In this document: piece by piece, positions 46,300 through 55,518 of the stretch
Layout: every line of letters begins with the position of its first letter
How positions within the stretch are numbered: position 1 is the stretch's first letter
Assembly (NCBI RefSeq): GCF_000378625.1
Contig: NZ_KB905163.1
Location: 248,001-312,000, forward strand
Reading direction: 5' to 3'
DNA: 64,000 nucleotides
Origin: Colwellia piezophila ATCC BAA-637
GTDB taxonomy: Bacteria; Pseudomonadota; Gammaproteobacteria; Enterobacterales; Alteromonadaceae
Made by a program: the position numbers and the translations under genes
Notes under the pieces: generated by a model
The model's input: only the letters and a program-made list of their open reading frames with translations
Database searches by the model: none
What the model was told of the DNA's origin: nothing

Positions 46300-46978
46300 C
46301 AATAAACTCCTTATTTAAGCCTAAACTGTAAATAGTTATCTCAACTTCACTACGAGGATATTCTTTGACTTCGAACTCGAAGCCCTGCCAAAAAAACTTC
46401 CAACTTAATTGCTCAAGTTGACGCAAGTAATTACGCAACTGAAAATACTGACCTGATAATCTAATCTTGATGCCGTGTTTATATAAGTTCAAACCAAGTT
46501 GCTCAGCAGAAAGTTTTTCCGCATCATCACTCTGTTGGTTCGTTGGTAGGTCTAACAAAGGTTGCGCCCCCATCAGCTCAAAGGAAAGTAGCGATACCCC
46601 AGGCTCTAACGTTAATAACCTCAGTAATGCTTCACGCATTTCAATCGGACTAATTAAATCTGTAGTGAAATGCACTAACTGCTTATCGATTTTGGCTAAC
46701 TTAGTTTCAAGCTGAGTTATTTGCTTAACAATTTTTTTATTAGGGTCTTGTTTAAGTGCTTTTTGATATTGTTCAATCGAGAAGCTCAGCGTTTTAATCG
46801 CTGATGTCATCTGCCGACTTTGTTTATCAAAATGAGTGGTTTTCGCACTTTTATCATCGATAAAAAGGTAAGAGATAATAAAAAATATGGCAACTACCCC
46901 CGTGAGCAATAATAAATATTGCTCACGACTGCTCAGTTGCAGATACTTGTCACAATATTCTAACCATTGTTGCTTCAT
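46292..46978 (-). CDS. mshJ: MSHA biogenesis protein MshJ (PilO-like)
   Basis: PilO/GspM-like bitopic protein, 228 aa: cytoplasmic N-terminus, a membrane helix (about 20-40, YLLLLTGVVAIFFIISYLFI), a coiled-coil (about 60-105) and a ferredoxin-like periplasmic domain. MshJ forms the alignment complex with MshI2 and MshK by analogy with PilNOP. ATG overlaps the mshI2 stop (ATGA). Sequence-level conservation is low; context is strong. Confidence 0.88.
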   Translation of the reverse strand: MKQQWLEYCDKYLQLSSREQYLLLLTGVVAIFFIISYLFIDDKSAKTTHFDKQSRQMTSAIKTLSFSIEQYQKALKQDPNKKIVKQITQLETKLAKIDKQLVHFTTDLISPIEMREALLRLLTLEPGVSLLSFELMGAQPLLDLPTNQQSDDAEKLSAEQLGLNLYKHGIKIRLSGQYFQLRNYLRQLEQLSWKFFWQGFEFEVKEYPRSEVEITIYSLGLNKEFIGV

Positions 46979-47583
46979 TCGCTGTTACCCTTGACCGCTA
47001 CAGAGCTAACGACAAACTCAGTAATATTTTGCTCATTTTTAACCAACTTAAAGTGTACAAACGCTTTGCCTGATAATAACTGTGAATTTTTAAAACCCGC
47101 TAACCAAGCAGGTACCGCTTGAGGGGTTCGCGCTAAGCCGGTAAAACTCATATCATTGGCATTTATACTAATAGTTTGTAACCGGATATCTTTATGATGC
47201 ATAGCTGACAAGTCATTCATTGCCATAACGAAGCCACCAGCAAAGGTTTCATTTGAGTCAGAAAGCTTGCTTAACAATGCGTCTTTATGTTGCAGCACTA
47301 ACTTAATTGCGTTTAGGTTTTGTATTAGTGTTGCGGATGCTTTTCTATTGTGTAGCTGCGTTTCTAACTTCTGAGCCAACTTGGTTTTTTGTTTTTTATT
47401 TTTAAGTAAACCATCATATTTAGCTGCTGACTGACGGTAATTTACTTCCGTAACCGCCGTCCAAACTAACATAATGATAAGTAGTACCGCCCAAAGACTT
47501 ACTACTCTGGTCAGCGTCAACAAGGGTTGTTCGGGAAACAATTCAGCCTGTAGTAAATTAATGCTGTGTTTAGCTGTCATCAT
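46975..47583 (-). CDS. mshI2: MSHA biogenesis protein MshI2 (PilN-like)
   Basis: PilN-like bitopic protein, about 202 aa. N-terminal SINLLQAELFPEQPLLTL matches the short cytoplasmic INLL motif by which PilN binds PilM. One helix (about 23-45) is followed by a coiled coil and a small periplasmic domain. Start at ATG 47583 or the next ATG 47580, both after GGGGGAG in the end of mshI. Longer in-frame starts inside mshI lack support. In Vibrio and Shewanella the pair mshI1/mshI2 occupies the same place. Confidence 0.88.
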   Translation of the reverse strand: MMTAKHSINLLQAELFPEQPLLTLTRVVSLWAVLLIIMLVWTAVTEVNYRQSAAKYDGLLKNKKQKTKLAQKLETQLHNRKASATLIQNLNAIKLVLQHKDALLSKLSDSNETFAGGFVMAMNDLSAMHHKDIRLQTISINANDMSFTGLARTPQAVPAWLAGFKNSQLLSGKAFVHFKLVKNEQNITEFVVSSVAVKGNSE

Positions 47584-48541
47584 TTTCTCCCCCAACAGCG
47601 CCGGCATCACTGCTGTAAGGCACACTTCCCAGACTAGCACCTAGTACCGCAGCGAAATCTCGATGTTGATGATAAGGGCTAGGCAATTCAAGCAAGCTCA
47701 CCGGCACTGCGGTGTTTTCAGCCAGTTTTTCAACAAAATGTGGCTCTAACTCGATGGGGATAAGTACTTTGATTGCTTTGATAGGGGCTTGCTTTAGTTG
47801 TCGTTCAAAATAATCAGTCGAACGCTGAATCTCTAAACTGATGTTATCAATCACTGATGATGTTAATTCTTCGGCGGTTTTACTGGCAATTTTAGAGAAA
47901 CCACGTAAACGACGATGGAAGAAAATTTGCTGCTGTTTGATAATTAATAATACGATTTCTTCATTAGGCTGCTGACACACTAAGAGGTTGGCATCATGTT
48001 GTGGCGCTAATAAATTAGCAAAAGCAAATTCTTGTGTGGTGATTGAGGCCACCTTAACTTTACCTTGCTCTGTTGCGGTAACTATTTTTTTGAGTTCGTC
48101 TAACGGTGCACAAACGACATTAATTCGTTCTTGGCCTCCTGCGAGGGTCGGCGCATCGTAATAATCTAGTACCATATTGTCCGGTGAAATTGTGACCAAG
48201 TCCTTGATTTGCCATTTCAAGGCGCCATTTATTTCACCCGCGGGTAAATTGGGTTTATCAACTTGTACCACCTGCGACTGTGCGTCGTTTAGCACCAAAC
48301 AAACATCGCCTTCAATTTTACAATGGCTATGCAGGGCATTAATTGCCGGTAAGAAATTAGTAAAACTGGCTTTTTCATGTTGAAAATGGACTGTCGCATT
48401 GGGGTTTTCACCCGCAGTACCAGCTCGACTTTGCTTAGGAATCGAGCATAAGGAGACACTTTGTTGCTGAAAAGCAATAGCAATACACTGACTTGAATTA
48501 TTTTTTGAAAAAAATTGTCTAATTTTCGTTAAAAATGTCAT
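47570..48541 (-). CDS. mshI: MSHA biogenesis protein MshI (PilM-like)
   Basis: Cytoplasmic PilM/GspL-like protein, 323 aa, first gene of the MSHA assembly operon. Motifs include KWQIKDLVTISPDNMVLDYYDAP and SLEIQRSTDYFERQLKQAPIKAIKVLIP, typical of actin-like PilM relatives. The last part, VLGASLGSVPYS, corresponds to the PilM C-terminus. ATG 48541. The 258 bases before it are shared with the divergent gene at 48800 and must contain the main msh promoter, but no confident hexamer pair was found. Confidence 0.9.
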   Translation of the reverse strand: MTFLTKIRQFFSKNNSSQCIAIAFQQQSVSLCSIPKQSRAGTAGENPNATVHFQHEKASFTNFLPAINALHSHCKIEGDVCLVLNDAQSQVVQVDKPNLPAGEINGALKWQIKDLVTISPDNMVLDYYDAPTLAGGQERINVVCAPLDELKKIVTATEQGKVKVASITTQEFAFANLLAPQHDANLLVCQQPNEEIVLLIIKQQQIFFHRRLRGFSKIASKTAEELTSSVIDNISLEIQRSTDYFERQLKQAPIKAIKVLIPIELEPHFVEKLAENTAVPVSLLELPSPYHQHRDFAAVLGASLGSVPYSSDAGAVGGENDDS

Positions 48542-48799
48542 TTATCGGCAATATCACATCATAGCTTAAATTGTTTATAATATTACCCCTTGTTACGCCT
48601 GTAGAGCAAGCTTTACTAGTAAGTATTCAGTAATATTATTAGTTATTTATGCTAAAAATTCAGATGAGATAAATCTTTGAATTCTATCCAAATTAAATTT
48701 AAAACCGGAATCCACCACAATAACAAAGCTGGGTAAATCAACGTTATCGTTTACAATAGTTATCAAGCAATAACAAACTACCCTTTCATTCGAGACGTC

Positions 48800-49756
48800 A
48801 TGCCTAAAGCACTGTCAAAACTAGATAATATATATCATCCGTTATTTGAAAAACATAAAGTACAGGTACAAGTTAAACGCGATGATTTAATGCATGGCAT
48901 TATCTCGGGCAATAAATGGCGCAAGTTAAAGTACAACCTTAAACAGTTAAAAACTAAGCAGTACCAAGGAGCCATAACCTTTGGCGGCAGTTACTCAAAC
49001 CACATTCACGCTTTTGCTTATGCCTGTAAACAAGCAGACATCCCCTGTATTGGCATTATTCGCGGTGAAGAACGTTATGCGAGCAACTTTACTTTGGCCT
49101 GGGCAAGACACTGGGGTATGCAATGCCATTTTGTTGATCGAAAAACTTACCGTCGCCGGTTTGAGACAGAATTCCTTAGCGAACTTAGTCGCCAATATCC
49201 GCAACACTTTATTATTCCCGAAGGGGGCAGCAATGCCCTTGCTATACCTGGCGTAGCCGAAGTGATAACAGAGTTAAACAAGCAAACCGTTTTCGATACC
49301 TTGATAACCCCAGTAGGCAGTGGGGGGACTTTAGCCGGTCTTATCTCAGGGGACAGTGTCGCTAATGAGCAACAACATAAAATATTAGGCGTTGCCGTAT
49401 TGAAACAGGCCGAATATTTAATGGATGAAATAAAAAATCTGCTAACGCCACAAGGATTAACACATGCCGATTGGCACTTATTAACAAAATATCATCGTGG
49501 CGGTTATGCAAAGTTCAGTCAGGCAGATGCTGAGCGACTTATCGCCTTTAATCAACAAACCGGGATAATTTTTGAGCCGGTATATTCTGGCAAGATGATC
49601 TTAGCTTTGCTTGATTTATTAGAGCAAGGCTACTTTAAGGCCCATGAACGCATAGTTTTATTGCATACCGGTGGCCTACAAGGACTGGGCGGCATGATTG
49701 AGCAAGCAAAGCTTAACGAGAAGGACTGGCCTATACCACCGAAAGCCCCAGCCTAA
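48800..49756 (+). CDS. PLP-dependent D-cysteine desulfhydrase / ACC deaminase family enzyme
   Basis: Fold type II PLP enzyme, 318 aa. The PLP lysine lies in GIISGNKWRKLKYNL, and the phosphate/cofactor contacts are GGSYSNHIHAFAYACK and PVGSGGTLAGLISG, the pattern of the ACC deaminase/D-cysteine desulfhydrase group. LLHTGGLQGLGG near the C-terminus is typical. Family members degrade D-cysteine to pyruvate, ammonia and sulfide or deaminate 1-aminocyclopropane-1-carboxylate; sequence alone does not decide, and desulfhydrase is more likely in this lineage. It is a single gene between two secretion loci and is followed at once by a repeat element. Confidence 0.85.
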   Translation: MPKALSKLDNIYHPLFEKHKVQVQVKRDDLMHGIISGNKWRKLKYNLKQLKTKQYQGAITFGGSYSNHIHAFAYACKQADIPCIGIIRGEERYASNFTLAWARHWGMQCHFVDRKTYRRRFETEFLSELSRQYPQHFIIPEGGSNALAIPGVAEVITELNKQTVFDTLITPVGSGGTLAGLISGDSVANEQQHKILGVAVLKQAEYLMDEIKNLLTPQGLTHADWHLLTKYHRGGYAKFSQADAERLIAFNQQTGIIFEPVYSGKMILALLDLLEQGYFKAHERIVLLHTGGLQGLGGMIEQAKLNEKDWPIPPKAPA

Positions 49757-49938
49757 TACCTAAACAACCTCAAGATGCAGGATTCAGCTAGAGTTAGAAA
49801 CGTCTTTAGTCGATATGTTGATTGAAGAGAATGGTTATTCAGGAGAATAAGTTCCTGAATAACCATTAATAAAATAAACGCCTTGATTATGAGTCGCTCA
49901 GCCGTCCTGAACGAGTATCTTGAAGTAGCTTGGGTATA
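49755..49938. mobile_element. MITE-like element, ATACCCAA family, copy 2 (complete)
   Basis: The ends 49755-49778 (starting AATACCTAAACAACC) and 49915-49938 (ending GCTTGGGTATA) pair at 18 of 24 positions. Inside lies a perfect 15-base hairpin (49830-49844 with 49853-49867, AATGGTTATTCAGGA). The first 110 bases resemble the copy near 62.35 kb. It has no credible ORF and fills the convergent gap up to four bases from the gspN stop. The hairpin may serve as a terminator-like end for both genes. Confidence 0.65.
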
Positions 49939-49941
49939 GAA

Positions 49942-50697
49942 TTAAAACCTTAGCGGGTAGCGGCCCTGGTTATCTGCATGACCAAGCAGAGACAATACTG
50001 ACTTTAATTCTTGCGGAAAGTTAGCCCCTGGTTTGATATGGCCTTGCCCGGAAGCTTTTTGATTGGCTAAGGATAAACGCGCATTAAAACTCAACCCTAA
50101 ATTATTTTTAGGTTCAATCTTGGCGATTAAATCACCTTGCTCGCAGTCAAAATCCGCTTTAATATTACCTAACTTGATATTAGTATCTAAGGCAACTACG
50201 CCAGCTCGCAACCAAGTCACTTGGCCTTGGGCTTGCTCACAGGTTAACTTGCCGGCAATATTTAACTTCAGCTCGGTAAACGTTAATTCAACATGGCCTT
50301 GCGCTGTCACAGGGATAGGTAAAGAAAGTTGTTTCGCGATATCATTGGCAGCAACATACAACTCTACATCATTGAGTTGTAGTTGTTCAGTGGTTACGGT
50401 TAAAATAAACTTACCCTCGAGCCCTGCGGCCATAGCATCACCAAAGCTCACCTGTACTTGCGGGGATAAAGTTAACAAAGACCAAAAGCTCAACTGGGTT
50501 TTAACCTGTTGGATTTGATTATTGTTCACTGTAACTTGCGCAATTTCACCTTGCCAAACAGAGCCGAAAGCCCCTGTAACTTTAATGTTTTTAGGGAGGT
50601 GAATATTATTTATCACTAGGGCTAGCGGCATACTTGCCACTAAAAACACCACATAACTACTCAAAAAAATTGCTATCAAAGCAAACCACTTTTTCAT
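49942..50697 (-). CDS. gspN: Type II secretion protein GspN
   Basis: Bitopic inner-membrane protein, 251 aa, with an N-terminal helix (about 5-27) and a beta-rich periplasmic part: GSVWQGEIAQVTVNN, the W.G motif near the start, and C-terminal GHADNQGRYPLRF, all typical of GspN. Not essential in all T2SS but common in Alteromonadales. Last gene of gspC-N, 70 bases after gspM. Length as in Vibrio EpsN (about 252 aa). Confidence 0.9.
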   Translation of the reverse strand: MKKWFALIAIFLSSYVVFLVASMPLALVINNIHLPKNIKVTGAFGSVWQGEIAQVTVNNNQIQQVKTQLSFWSLLTLSPQVQVSFGDAMAAGLEGKFILTVTTEQLQLNDVELYVAANDIAKQLSLPIPVTAQGHVELTFTELKLNIAGKLTCEQAQGQVTWLRAGVVALDTNIKLGNIKADFDCEQGDLIAKIEPKNNLGLSFNARLSLANQKASGQGHIKPGANFPQELKSVLSLLGHADNQGRYPLRF

Positions 50698-50767
50698 CTA
50701 ATATCTCTATCTTCTATTATGTTCTCTGCATTAGCAGCGATTATAAAAACCCAGTAATTTCAGTATC

Positions 50768-51238
50768 TTACAACCTAGATAGATGCAAACGACGTACTTT
50801 TACTTCGCCGGTTATATTACCTTGGCTTAAATCAATGGCTTTCACTTTCAAGCCTTCTACATTGGCTAAATGCTCTAACCAAAACAATAACTGGGTGAAA
50901 GGGGTACTGTCGATCCAAACTTGTAAATCATCTCCCTGTGGTTGCATGCGGGTAATGGTTAATTTATAGGTTTTTGCACTGCGATTTGCGGCACTGGATA
51001 TGCTACCAGTAAAATTTTTCTTGCCACTTGCACGTTTAGCCTGTTGATACAAAGCAGTATTTTCTTGAACCCAAGACAATAATTGTTGCTGCCTAGCTAA
51101 CTTATTATTGGCTTCAGCCAAACTTTTATTCAAGGGCTGCCAAATGGCACTATAAAAAATAAAAATGATAAAAAACACTGCCATTGTCGCAACTAGGCGC
51201 TGCTCTCGACTATTGAGTTGTTGCCACCATACTTTCAT
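50768..51238 (-). CDS. gspM: Type II secretion protein GspM
   Basis: Assembly-platform component, 156 aa. WWQQLNSREQRLVATMAVFFIIFIFYSAIWQPL is the cytoplasmic stub plus membrane helix (about 17-36) seen in GspM, followed by a coiled coil and a ferredoxin-like periplasmic domain (VWIDSTPFTQLLFWLEHLANVEGLKVKAIDLS). ATG shares an A with the gspL TAA (TAATG). Pairs with GspL in the platform. Confidence 0.93.
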   Translation of the reverse strand: MKVWWQQLNSREQRLVATMAVFFIIFIFYSAIWQPLNKSLAEANNKLARQQQLLSWVQENTALYQQAKRASGKKNFTGSISSAANRSAKTYKLTITRMQPQGDDLQVWIDSTPFTQLLFWLEHLANVEGLKVKAIDLSQGNITGEVKVRRLHLSRL

Positions 51239-52605
51239 TATGATGTTTCCTTATTACTTTTATTACGACGTTGCTTGGCGATAGATTTTCGCTTACTTGA
51301 TGTTTGACTAGCCCCTTTATTCATTGCTTTATTAGAAATACTGAAAGAGCCGGTTACCTGGTCACCTTGATTACTTTGTGAGCCTTGCTTAACGGTTAGG
51401 TTAGCTGCCGCTAAGGCAACACTAAACTGCTCAAAGGCTTGATAATCTTTTGCTACGGCTTGAATCCGTAATTCTTGTCGTTTGCCATCAAACTTTATTG
51501 TTTCTGGCTTTAGTGCCGGCACTTTGGCAAATACCGGTTGTAATTTCGCTAACATAGCTAAAAAACCTTGCTGGTCATTTACCCCTCCCAATAATGCTAA
51601 CTCTCGATTCAGTTGCGATTTAATGGTGGCCACACGTACTCTTTTTGTTTTTGGGAAAGCCTTTTTATAATGGGCAATAATGCTTTCTTGGACCTTATCT
51701 TGCTCAGTATTCAGCTGCCATAACTGGGCCCCCTTATCACCTAAGTTAAGTAATAAAGCAAATAAAGCCACTCCGGCAACCCATAACCATTGTTGTGAGG
51801 CATTACCTCGGGTTTCTTTAACTTTGTATTGCCCTTGCAGTAAATTAAAACGATTTAATTTACTGTCCTTAGCTGGCTTAGCCATCAATGCTAAAGGTAA
51901 TTCTTCAGGCATAGCTGTTATCGCTAATTGTTCACTACCAGCCAAAGGTGAATAAGCCTCAATGCGAACCTGGCTTGGTGCTTCATTGCCGGCAACTGCC
52001 ACCCCCCCTTTTTCTGGCTGAGTGGATAATGCCTGACAGTGCAACTGCCATGTATTGGTATCGACCGTAAAACCTTGCCAACTATTTTGGCGAACAATCA
52101 CTTGTTGCTCGCTAGCATCACCTAGGCTAATGGCACTCCAACCATCAACAACCTGCGGCATAACTAAGACATCAGGCAAAATAGATTTAGCGTCAATATT
52201 TGCATCAGCCAACCATGACAACCACAACTGCATCTGCTTATGGGCAACAATTGCGGTAAAACAATTATTATCTTGCTCATCATTGGCTAAGTCTGCGTAG
52301 GCAAAAAACAGCTTATCTACGTCTTCAGCTAAGCTATCTTCTAACATGTATGGCACGGCTAAACGTATAGCTCGGGAGGATTTCGCCGGTACTTGCACAG
52401 ACTTCAGCAACACATCACATCCCGGTACTAATACCTTGACGGTTCGACTTTCTGCTTTACTGGTCAATTCACTTAGCTGCTCAACACCCTTGAGCTCGCC
52501 ACTGGCAATAATTTCTTGTTCATTAGTGTTGGTTTGATCGACCACCAACCAATGAATGGTATTGTGCGCTTGACTGCCCAAGCGGATAAATAATGTCTCT
52601 GCCAT
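51238..52605 (-). CDS. gspL: Type II secretion protein GspL
   Basis: Inner-membrane protein, 455 aa, coupling GspE to the platform. Large actin-like cytoplasmic domain (about 1-260; KVLVPGCDVLLKSVQVPAKSSRAIRLAVPYMLEDSLAEDVDKLFFAY), one helix (about 280-297), periplasmic ferredoxin-like domain (about 350-410) and a basic Lys/Ser/Thr-rich tail longer than in Vibrio EpsL. ATG at 52605 overlaps the gspK stop. Confidence 0.94.
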   Translation of the reverse strand: MAETLFIRLGSQAHNTIHWLVVDQTNTNEQEIIASGELKGVEQLSELTSKAESRTVKVLVPGCDVLLKSVQVPAKSSRAIRLAVPYMLEDSLAEDVDKLFFAYADLANDEQDNNCFTAIVAHKQMQLWLSWLADANIDAKSILPDVLVMPQVVDGWSAISLGDASEQQVIVRQNSWQGFTVDTNTWQLHCQALSTQPEKGGVAVAGNEAPSQVRIEAYSPLAGSEQLAITAMPEELPLALMAKPAKDSKLNRFNLLQGQYKVKETRGNASQQWLWVAGVALFALLLNLGDKGAQLWQLNTEQDKVQESIIAHYKKAFPKTKRVRVATIKSQLNRELALLGGVNDQQGFLAMLAKLQPVFAKVPALKPETIKFDGKRQELRIQAVAKDYQAFEQFSVALAAANLTVKQGSQSNQGDQVTGSFSISNKAMNKGASQTSSKRKSIAKQRRNKSNKETS

Positions 52606-53702
52606 TAGTTGCGTCCTATTGTACGACTAATTACTTGAATTTGTTGTGTCTTAGTAATTTTCATTATTGAGCTCATAGAGAAGTAGCTGTTATTAAAGCG
52701 GGCACTGGCTTTTAATTTAAAATATTCACTATCGATAACAAATTGCGCTTTTTGCCACTCTTCTAGATTAACCTTAGTTAATTCAGGTAGATTAAAGAAA
52801 TCTGCTTTATTTTCATAGCCAGAACTGTCTCTAGCACTTAGAATTTGTTGGGCATCATCAAGGTCTGAATCAAGTAAGGCTTGTAATAGTTCTGGTTTTT
52901 CTGCATCTAAGGTATTGATATTGATTAGGTGCTGAGCATTTTGTGGTAGTACGCACACATACGGCGTTAACGCTAAAATAACGGCAGGAGTAAAGTGCTC
53001 AATTAATCTTAATTCGTTAATGCTGCCTAAATAACTATTTGCAGCGAGATAAGGGAATTCACGCGACGCATAATCATTATCTTCCGCGCCCCCAGAGCCA
53101 GTGATCATATCATTACCATCAAGCCAATCGGTTAACGCATTAACCATGGCTTCGGCTTCAAAATTACCCACGCCTTCAATATTCAAGTTGCTAATAAGCC
53201 CTTCCAATACTGTTGCCGCAGGTAACTGTTTTGCACTGCCGGATCTACTTGCTGGGGTAGTCTTTTTACTCTCAGTTTTTGACGAGCTGGATGATTTTCC
53301 CGAATCACTATCACCAGCTTCATCTTTTGTTTTTGCTTTCGGGTGTAAAGCGTTAAGGTTCAAACAGCTTTGTAAATCCGTTATTTCACCACTTATCTCG
53401 CCAAAATCAACCGGGTAAGTAGTTGCCTCTGCCGCCCAAATTTGTTCAAGATGCGTGACGGCGGGTTCATCTTTAAAGGCTTTAATTAACACCCTTTTGC
53501 TAAAAGCCTCGGCCCCCATAGCATACCAATAAGCTTGCTGATTATAACTAATATTGGTACTGCGCTGCATTTGTGTATGTAAGCGGGTGGTCATCTGCGC
53601 AGCAATAATGGAGCATAACGCAACAATAAGCATTACAGTAATTAGAGCGACACCACGTTGACCGGACTTACTGATAGGGGCTGATATAGATTTAATGGCC
53701 AT
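52605..53702 (-). CDS. gspK: Type II secretion minor pseudopilin GspK
   Basis: Tip pseudopilin, 365 aa. Leader ends KSGQRG, mature VALITVMLIVALCSIIAAQM lacks Glu at +5 (Thr instead), as is usual in GspK and fits a tip position. The large alpha domain includes LQSCLNLNAL and NALTDWLDGNDMITGSGGAEDNDY, with calcium-binding-type acidic residues. A Ser/Lys-rich insertion near 135-165 is longer than usual. ATG 53702, three bases after gspJ. Confidence 0.93.
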   Translation of the reverse strand: MAIKSISAPISKSGQRGVALITVMLIVALCSIIAAQMTTRLHTQMQRSTNISYNQQAYWYAMGAEAFSKRVLIKAFKDEPAVTHLEQIWAAEATTYPVDFGEISGEITDLQSCLNLNALHPKAKTKDEAGDSDSGKSSSSSKTESKKTTPASRSGSAKQLPAATVLEGLISNLNIEGVGNFEAEAMVNALTDWLDGNDMITGSGGAEDNDYASREFPYLAANSYLGSINELRLIEHFTPAVILALTPYVCVLPQNAQHLININTLDAEKPELLQALLDSDLDDAQQILSARDSSGYENKADFFNLPELTKVNLEEWQKAQFVIDSEYFKLKASARFNNSYFSMSSIMKITKTQQIQVISRTIGRN

Positions 53703-53705
53703 ACC

Positions 53706-54362
53706 CTACCCCCCACTCTGTGCATCAGCAAGGTCACCGGCCACAAGAAACTGACGACGAATTAAGCCGTAATCTTGACTTTCAATCTCAATAGCGATGG
53801 CTTGCGGTAAAGCATTGCCCGACCATTTCTCTTGCCATTTTTGGCCATCATAAAATTCGAAAGCTAAGCTGGTAATATTGGTTATTAACGGCCTAACTCT
53901 TGGCTCTTGACCCACCACAGCATCAACAAAATTGTAGTGTAAGCGTTCTAGCGTTTCATCGACAAGGCGATAGGCCACATTTTGCATGTCACCACGAGGC
54001 AATAATAAGCCTGGATTGGTCCAGCCATTGCGCACAAAGGCAATGGCTTGTTCATCGGCTAAAAAACTGTCATCCGCCGTTTGTAAAAAGTTTTTACTGG
54101 GTGCCTCTCCATTAATACGCATGCTGCGTTTAGCAATTTGGGTAAAATCTCTTTCCATTAACATAAAGGCACGTTGTAGTTCATTTTGCCGGTCACTGCG
54201 TATTTTTGAATTTTCATCACCGCGCAACACGGTATCAAAAATAGTAAAACTTGCTAAACTGACCACAGAAAATATCGCAATGGCGATCAGCACTTCTAGC
54301 AAGGTAAAGCCTTGTTGCCCACCAGCATATGTAAACGACGGCTTTCTAGTGCTTGAAATCAT
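53706..54362 (-). CDS. gspJ: Type II secretion minor pseudopilin GspJ
   Basis: Minor pseudopilin of the tip complex, 218 aa. Leader MISSTRKPSFTYAGGQQG, mature FTLLEVLIAIAIFSVVSLASFTIFDTVLRGDE with Glu at +5; then RQNELQRAFMLMERDFTQIAKRSMR, the GspJ signature, and the beta domain with EFYDGQKWQEKWSG. Translation coupled with gspI (TGATG). Confidence 0.94.
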   Translation of the reverse strand: MISSTRKPSFTYAGGQQGFTLLEVLIAIAIFSVVSLASFTIFDTVLRGDENSKIRSDRQNELQRAFMLMERDFTQIAKRSMRINGEAPSKNFLQTADDSFLADEQAIAFVRNGWTNPGLLLPRGDMQNVAYRLVDETLERLHYNFVDAVVGQEPRVRPLITNITSLAFEFYDGQKWQEKWSGNALPQAIAIEIESQDYGLIRRQFLVAGDLADAQSGG

Positions 54363-54778
54363 CAGGGTTTACTCTGTGCAAGGTAAGTCATCATACTGGC
54401 GGTAACCAGTTTATCATCTTCATTTAGACGTACTTCCATCACCACGGAACGTAATTCTTTATTGGTAGTTTTAATCACCTTTTGTTGCCAATACCAAGTA
54501 CGCCCCGCCATTTTTACTTCACCTTTTTTATTGTTTTTTGGTGGCCAGCTTTTATCTAAACTGACTTCGACTAATTGATTCGAGGCGACCCAATTAGCAA
54601 ACATTTGCTCTTCTAAATGACTAATGTGGCGATAGTTATTATCGGCAACACCCAATAAGGCAACACCGGCGATAGCAAAGACAGCCATAGCGAGCATCAC
54701 TTCAATTAAGGTAAAAGCCGTTTGTTTAGTGCGCTTACTTTTATTGGTGAACGCCACGGTGTTAGTGATATCAATCAT
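54362..54778 (-). CDS. gspI: Type II secretion minor pseudopilin GspI
   Basis: Minor pseudopilin, 138 aa from ATG 54778. The leader is long (MIDITNTVAFTNKSKRTKQTA), and the mature part FTLIEVMLAMAVFAIAGVALLGVADNNYRHISHLEEQMFANWVASNQL is GspI-like. The residue before the cleavage point is Ala rather than Gly, which is tolerated by prepilin peptidases but unusual. A TTG at 54796 would add six residues. Overlaps gspH by eight bases. Confidence 0.92.
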   Translation of the reverse strand: MIDITNTVAFTNKSKRTKQTAFTLIEVMLAMAVFAIAGVALLGVADNNYRHISHLEEQMFANWVASNQLVEVSLDKSWPPKNNKKGEVKMAGRTWYWQQKVIKTTNKELRSVVMEVRLNEDDKLVTASMMTYLAQSKP

Positions 54779-55388
54779 CAAGTAATGGCCCCTCAATGGT
54801 TAATGGAATGCTATATATACCCGTCACGCGATAAGCTAAATCTTCCGCGTCTTCAATAAAAGCCAGGTCTTCATTTAAGCGAAAAGTAACACTAAAAGGC
54901 GTTAGATCACCGCCGGAAAGAATGTACACTTGGGGAATTAATTTCTTCTCTTGCTCTTCTCTTGACATTAAAGTGAAATCATCTTCATCTTTTTCTTTAA
55001 ACGTATCAGCATCAAAAAGCAAAGGTTCGTCTATAGGTAAATCATCAAGTTCTAGACTCAGCTCTATCCCTTCAGGCATGGTGACATTGGCTAGCCAATC
55101 TTGATCGGGGATGTCTGTCCACTGAGTGCCGTCATAACCAAGAAACTGATAACTGTCTTTTTTAACAACCAAACCCAATTCAATATTATTGAGCATGCCA
55201 TAATCAGCAGCCACTTCAAAAATAGCGGCAAAGCGGGCACTTTCATGTTTTAACTTATCTGCAGGATTATTACCGGAAAAATTAAACTGCACCAAACTAG
55301 CCATAAGACCAATCAACACAATAACGACCATCACCTCAATTAAGGTAAAGCCACGGTGTTTTATTGTTAATGCCGATAGTTTTTTCAT
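54771..55388 (-). CDS. gspH: Type II secretion minor pseudopilin GspH
   Basis: Minor pseudopilin, 205 aa. Leader MKKLSALTIKHRG, mature FTLIEVMVVIVLIGLMASLVQFNFSG, then a GspH beta-sandwich with ESARFAAIFEVAADYGMLNNIELGLVV and YQFLGYDGTQWTDI. The acidic segment with DADTFKEKDEDDFTLMSREE is longer than in many GspH. 28 bases separate its ATG from an 84-bp hairpin element, which lies between it and gspG. Confidence 0.93.
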   Translation of the reverse strand: MKKLSALTIKHRGFTLIEVMVVIVLIGLMASLVQFNFSGNNPADKLKHESARFAAIFEVAADYGMLNNIELGLVVKKDSYQFLGYDGTQWTDIPDQDWLANVTMPEGIELSLELDDLPIDEPLLFDADTFKEKDEDDFTLMSREEQEKKLIPQVYILSGGDLTPFSVTFRLNEDLAFIEDAEDLAYRVTGIYSIPLTIEGPLLDD

Positions 55389-55416
55389 AAAGAAATCCGT
55401 AATGGTTGAGCTTGAA

Positions 55417-55500
55417 GCTGTAAGATTAAATTTAAAGGAAATTGCACGGAGTTGACGCTAGTCAATGAGTACCTTTGACGCCTAAATTTAGTTTTACAGC
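55417..55500. repeat. 84-bp stem-loop element between gspG and gspH
   Basis: Outer arms 55417-55434 (GCTGTAAGATTAAATTTA) and 55483-55500 (TAAATTTAGTTTTACAGC) pair at 16 of 18 positions. The core from 55444 (GCACGGAGTTGACGCTAGTC, then AATGAGTAC and GACGCC) matches the mreB-mreC element almost base for base, while the outer arms differ. It lies 18 bases past the gspG stop and 28 bases before the gspH start. Confidence 0.75.
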
Positions 55501-55518
55501 AATAAGATCAGCTATTAC

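Noticed and set aside
52605..53702. GspK lacking Glu at +5 as a defective pseudopilin
   Set aside because: Loss of Glu at this position is normal for GspK and related tip subunits; the rest of the protein is intact.
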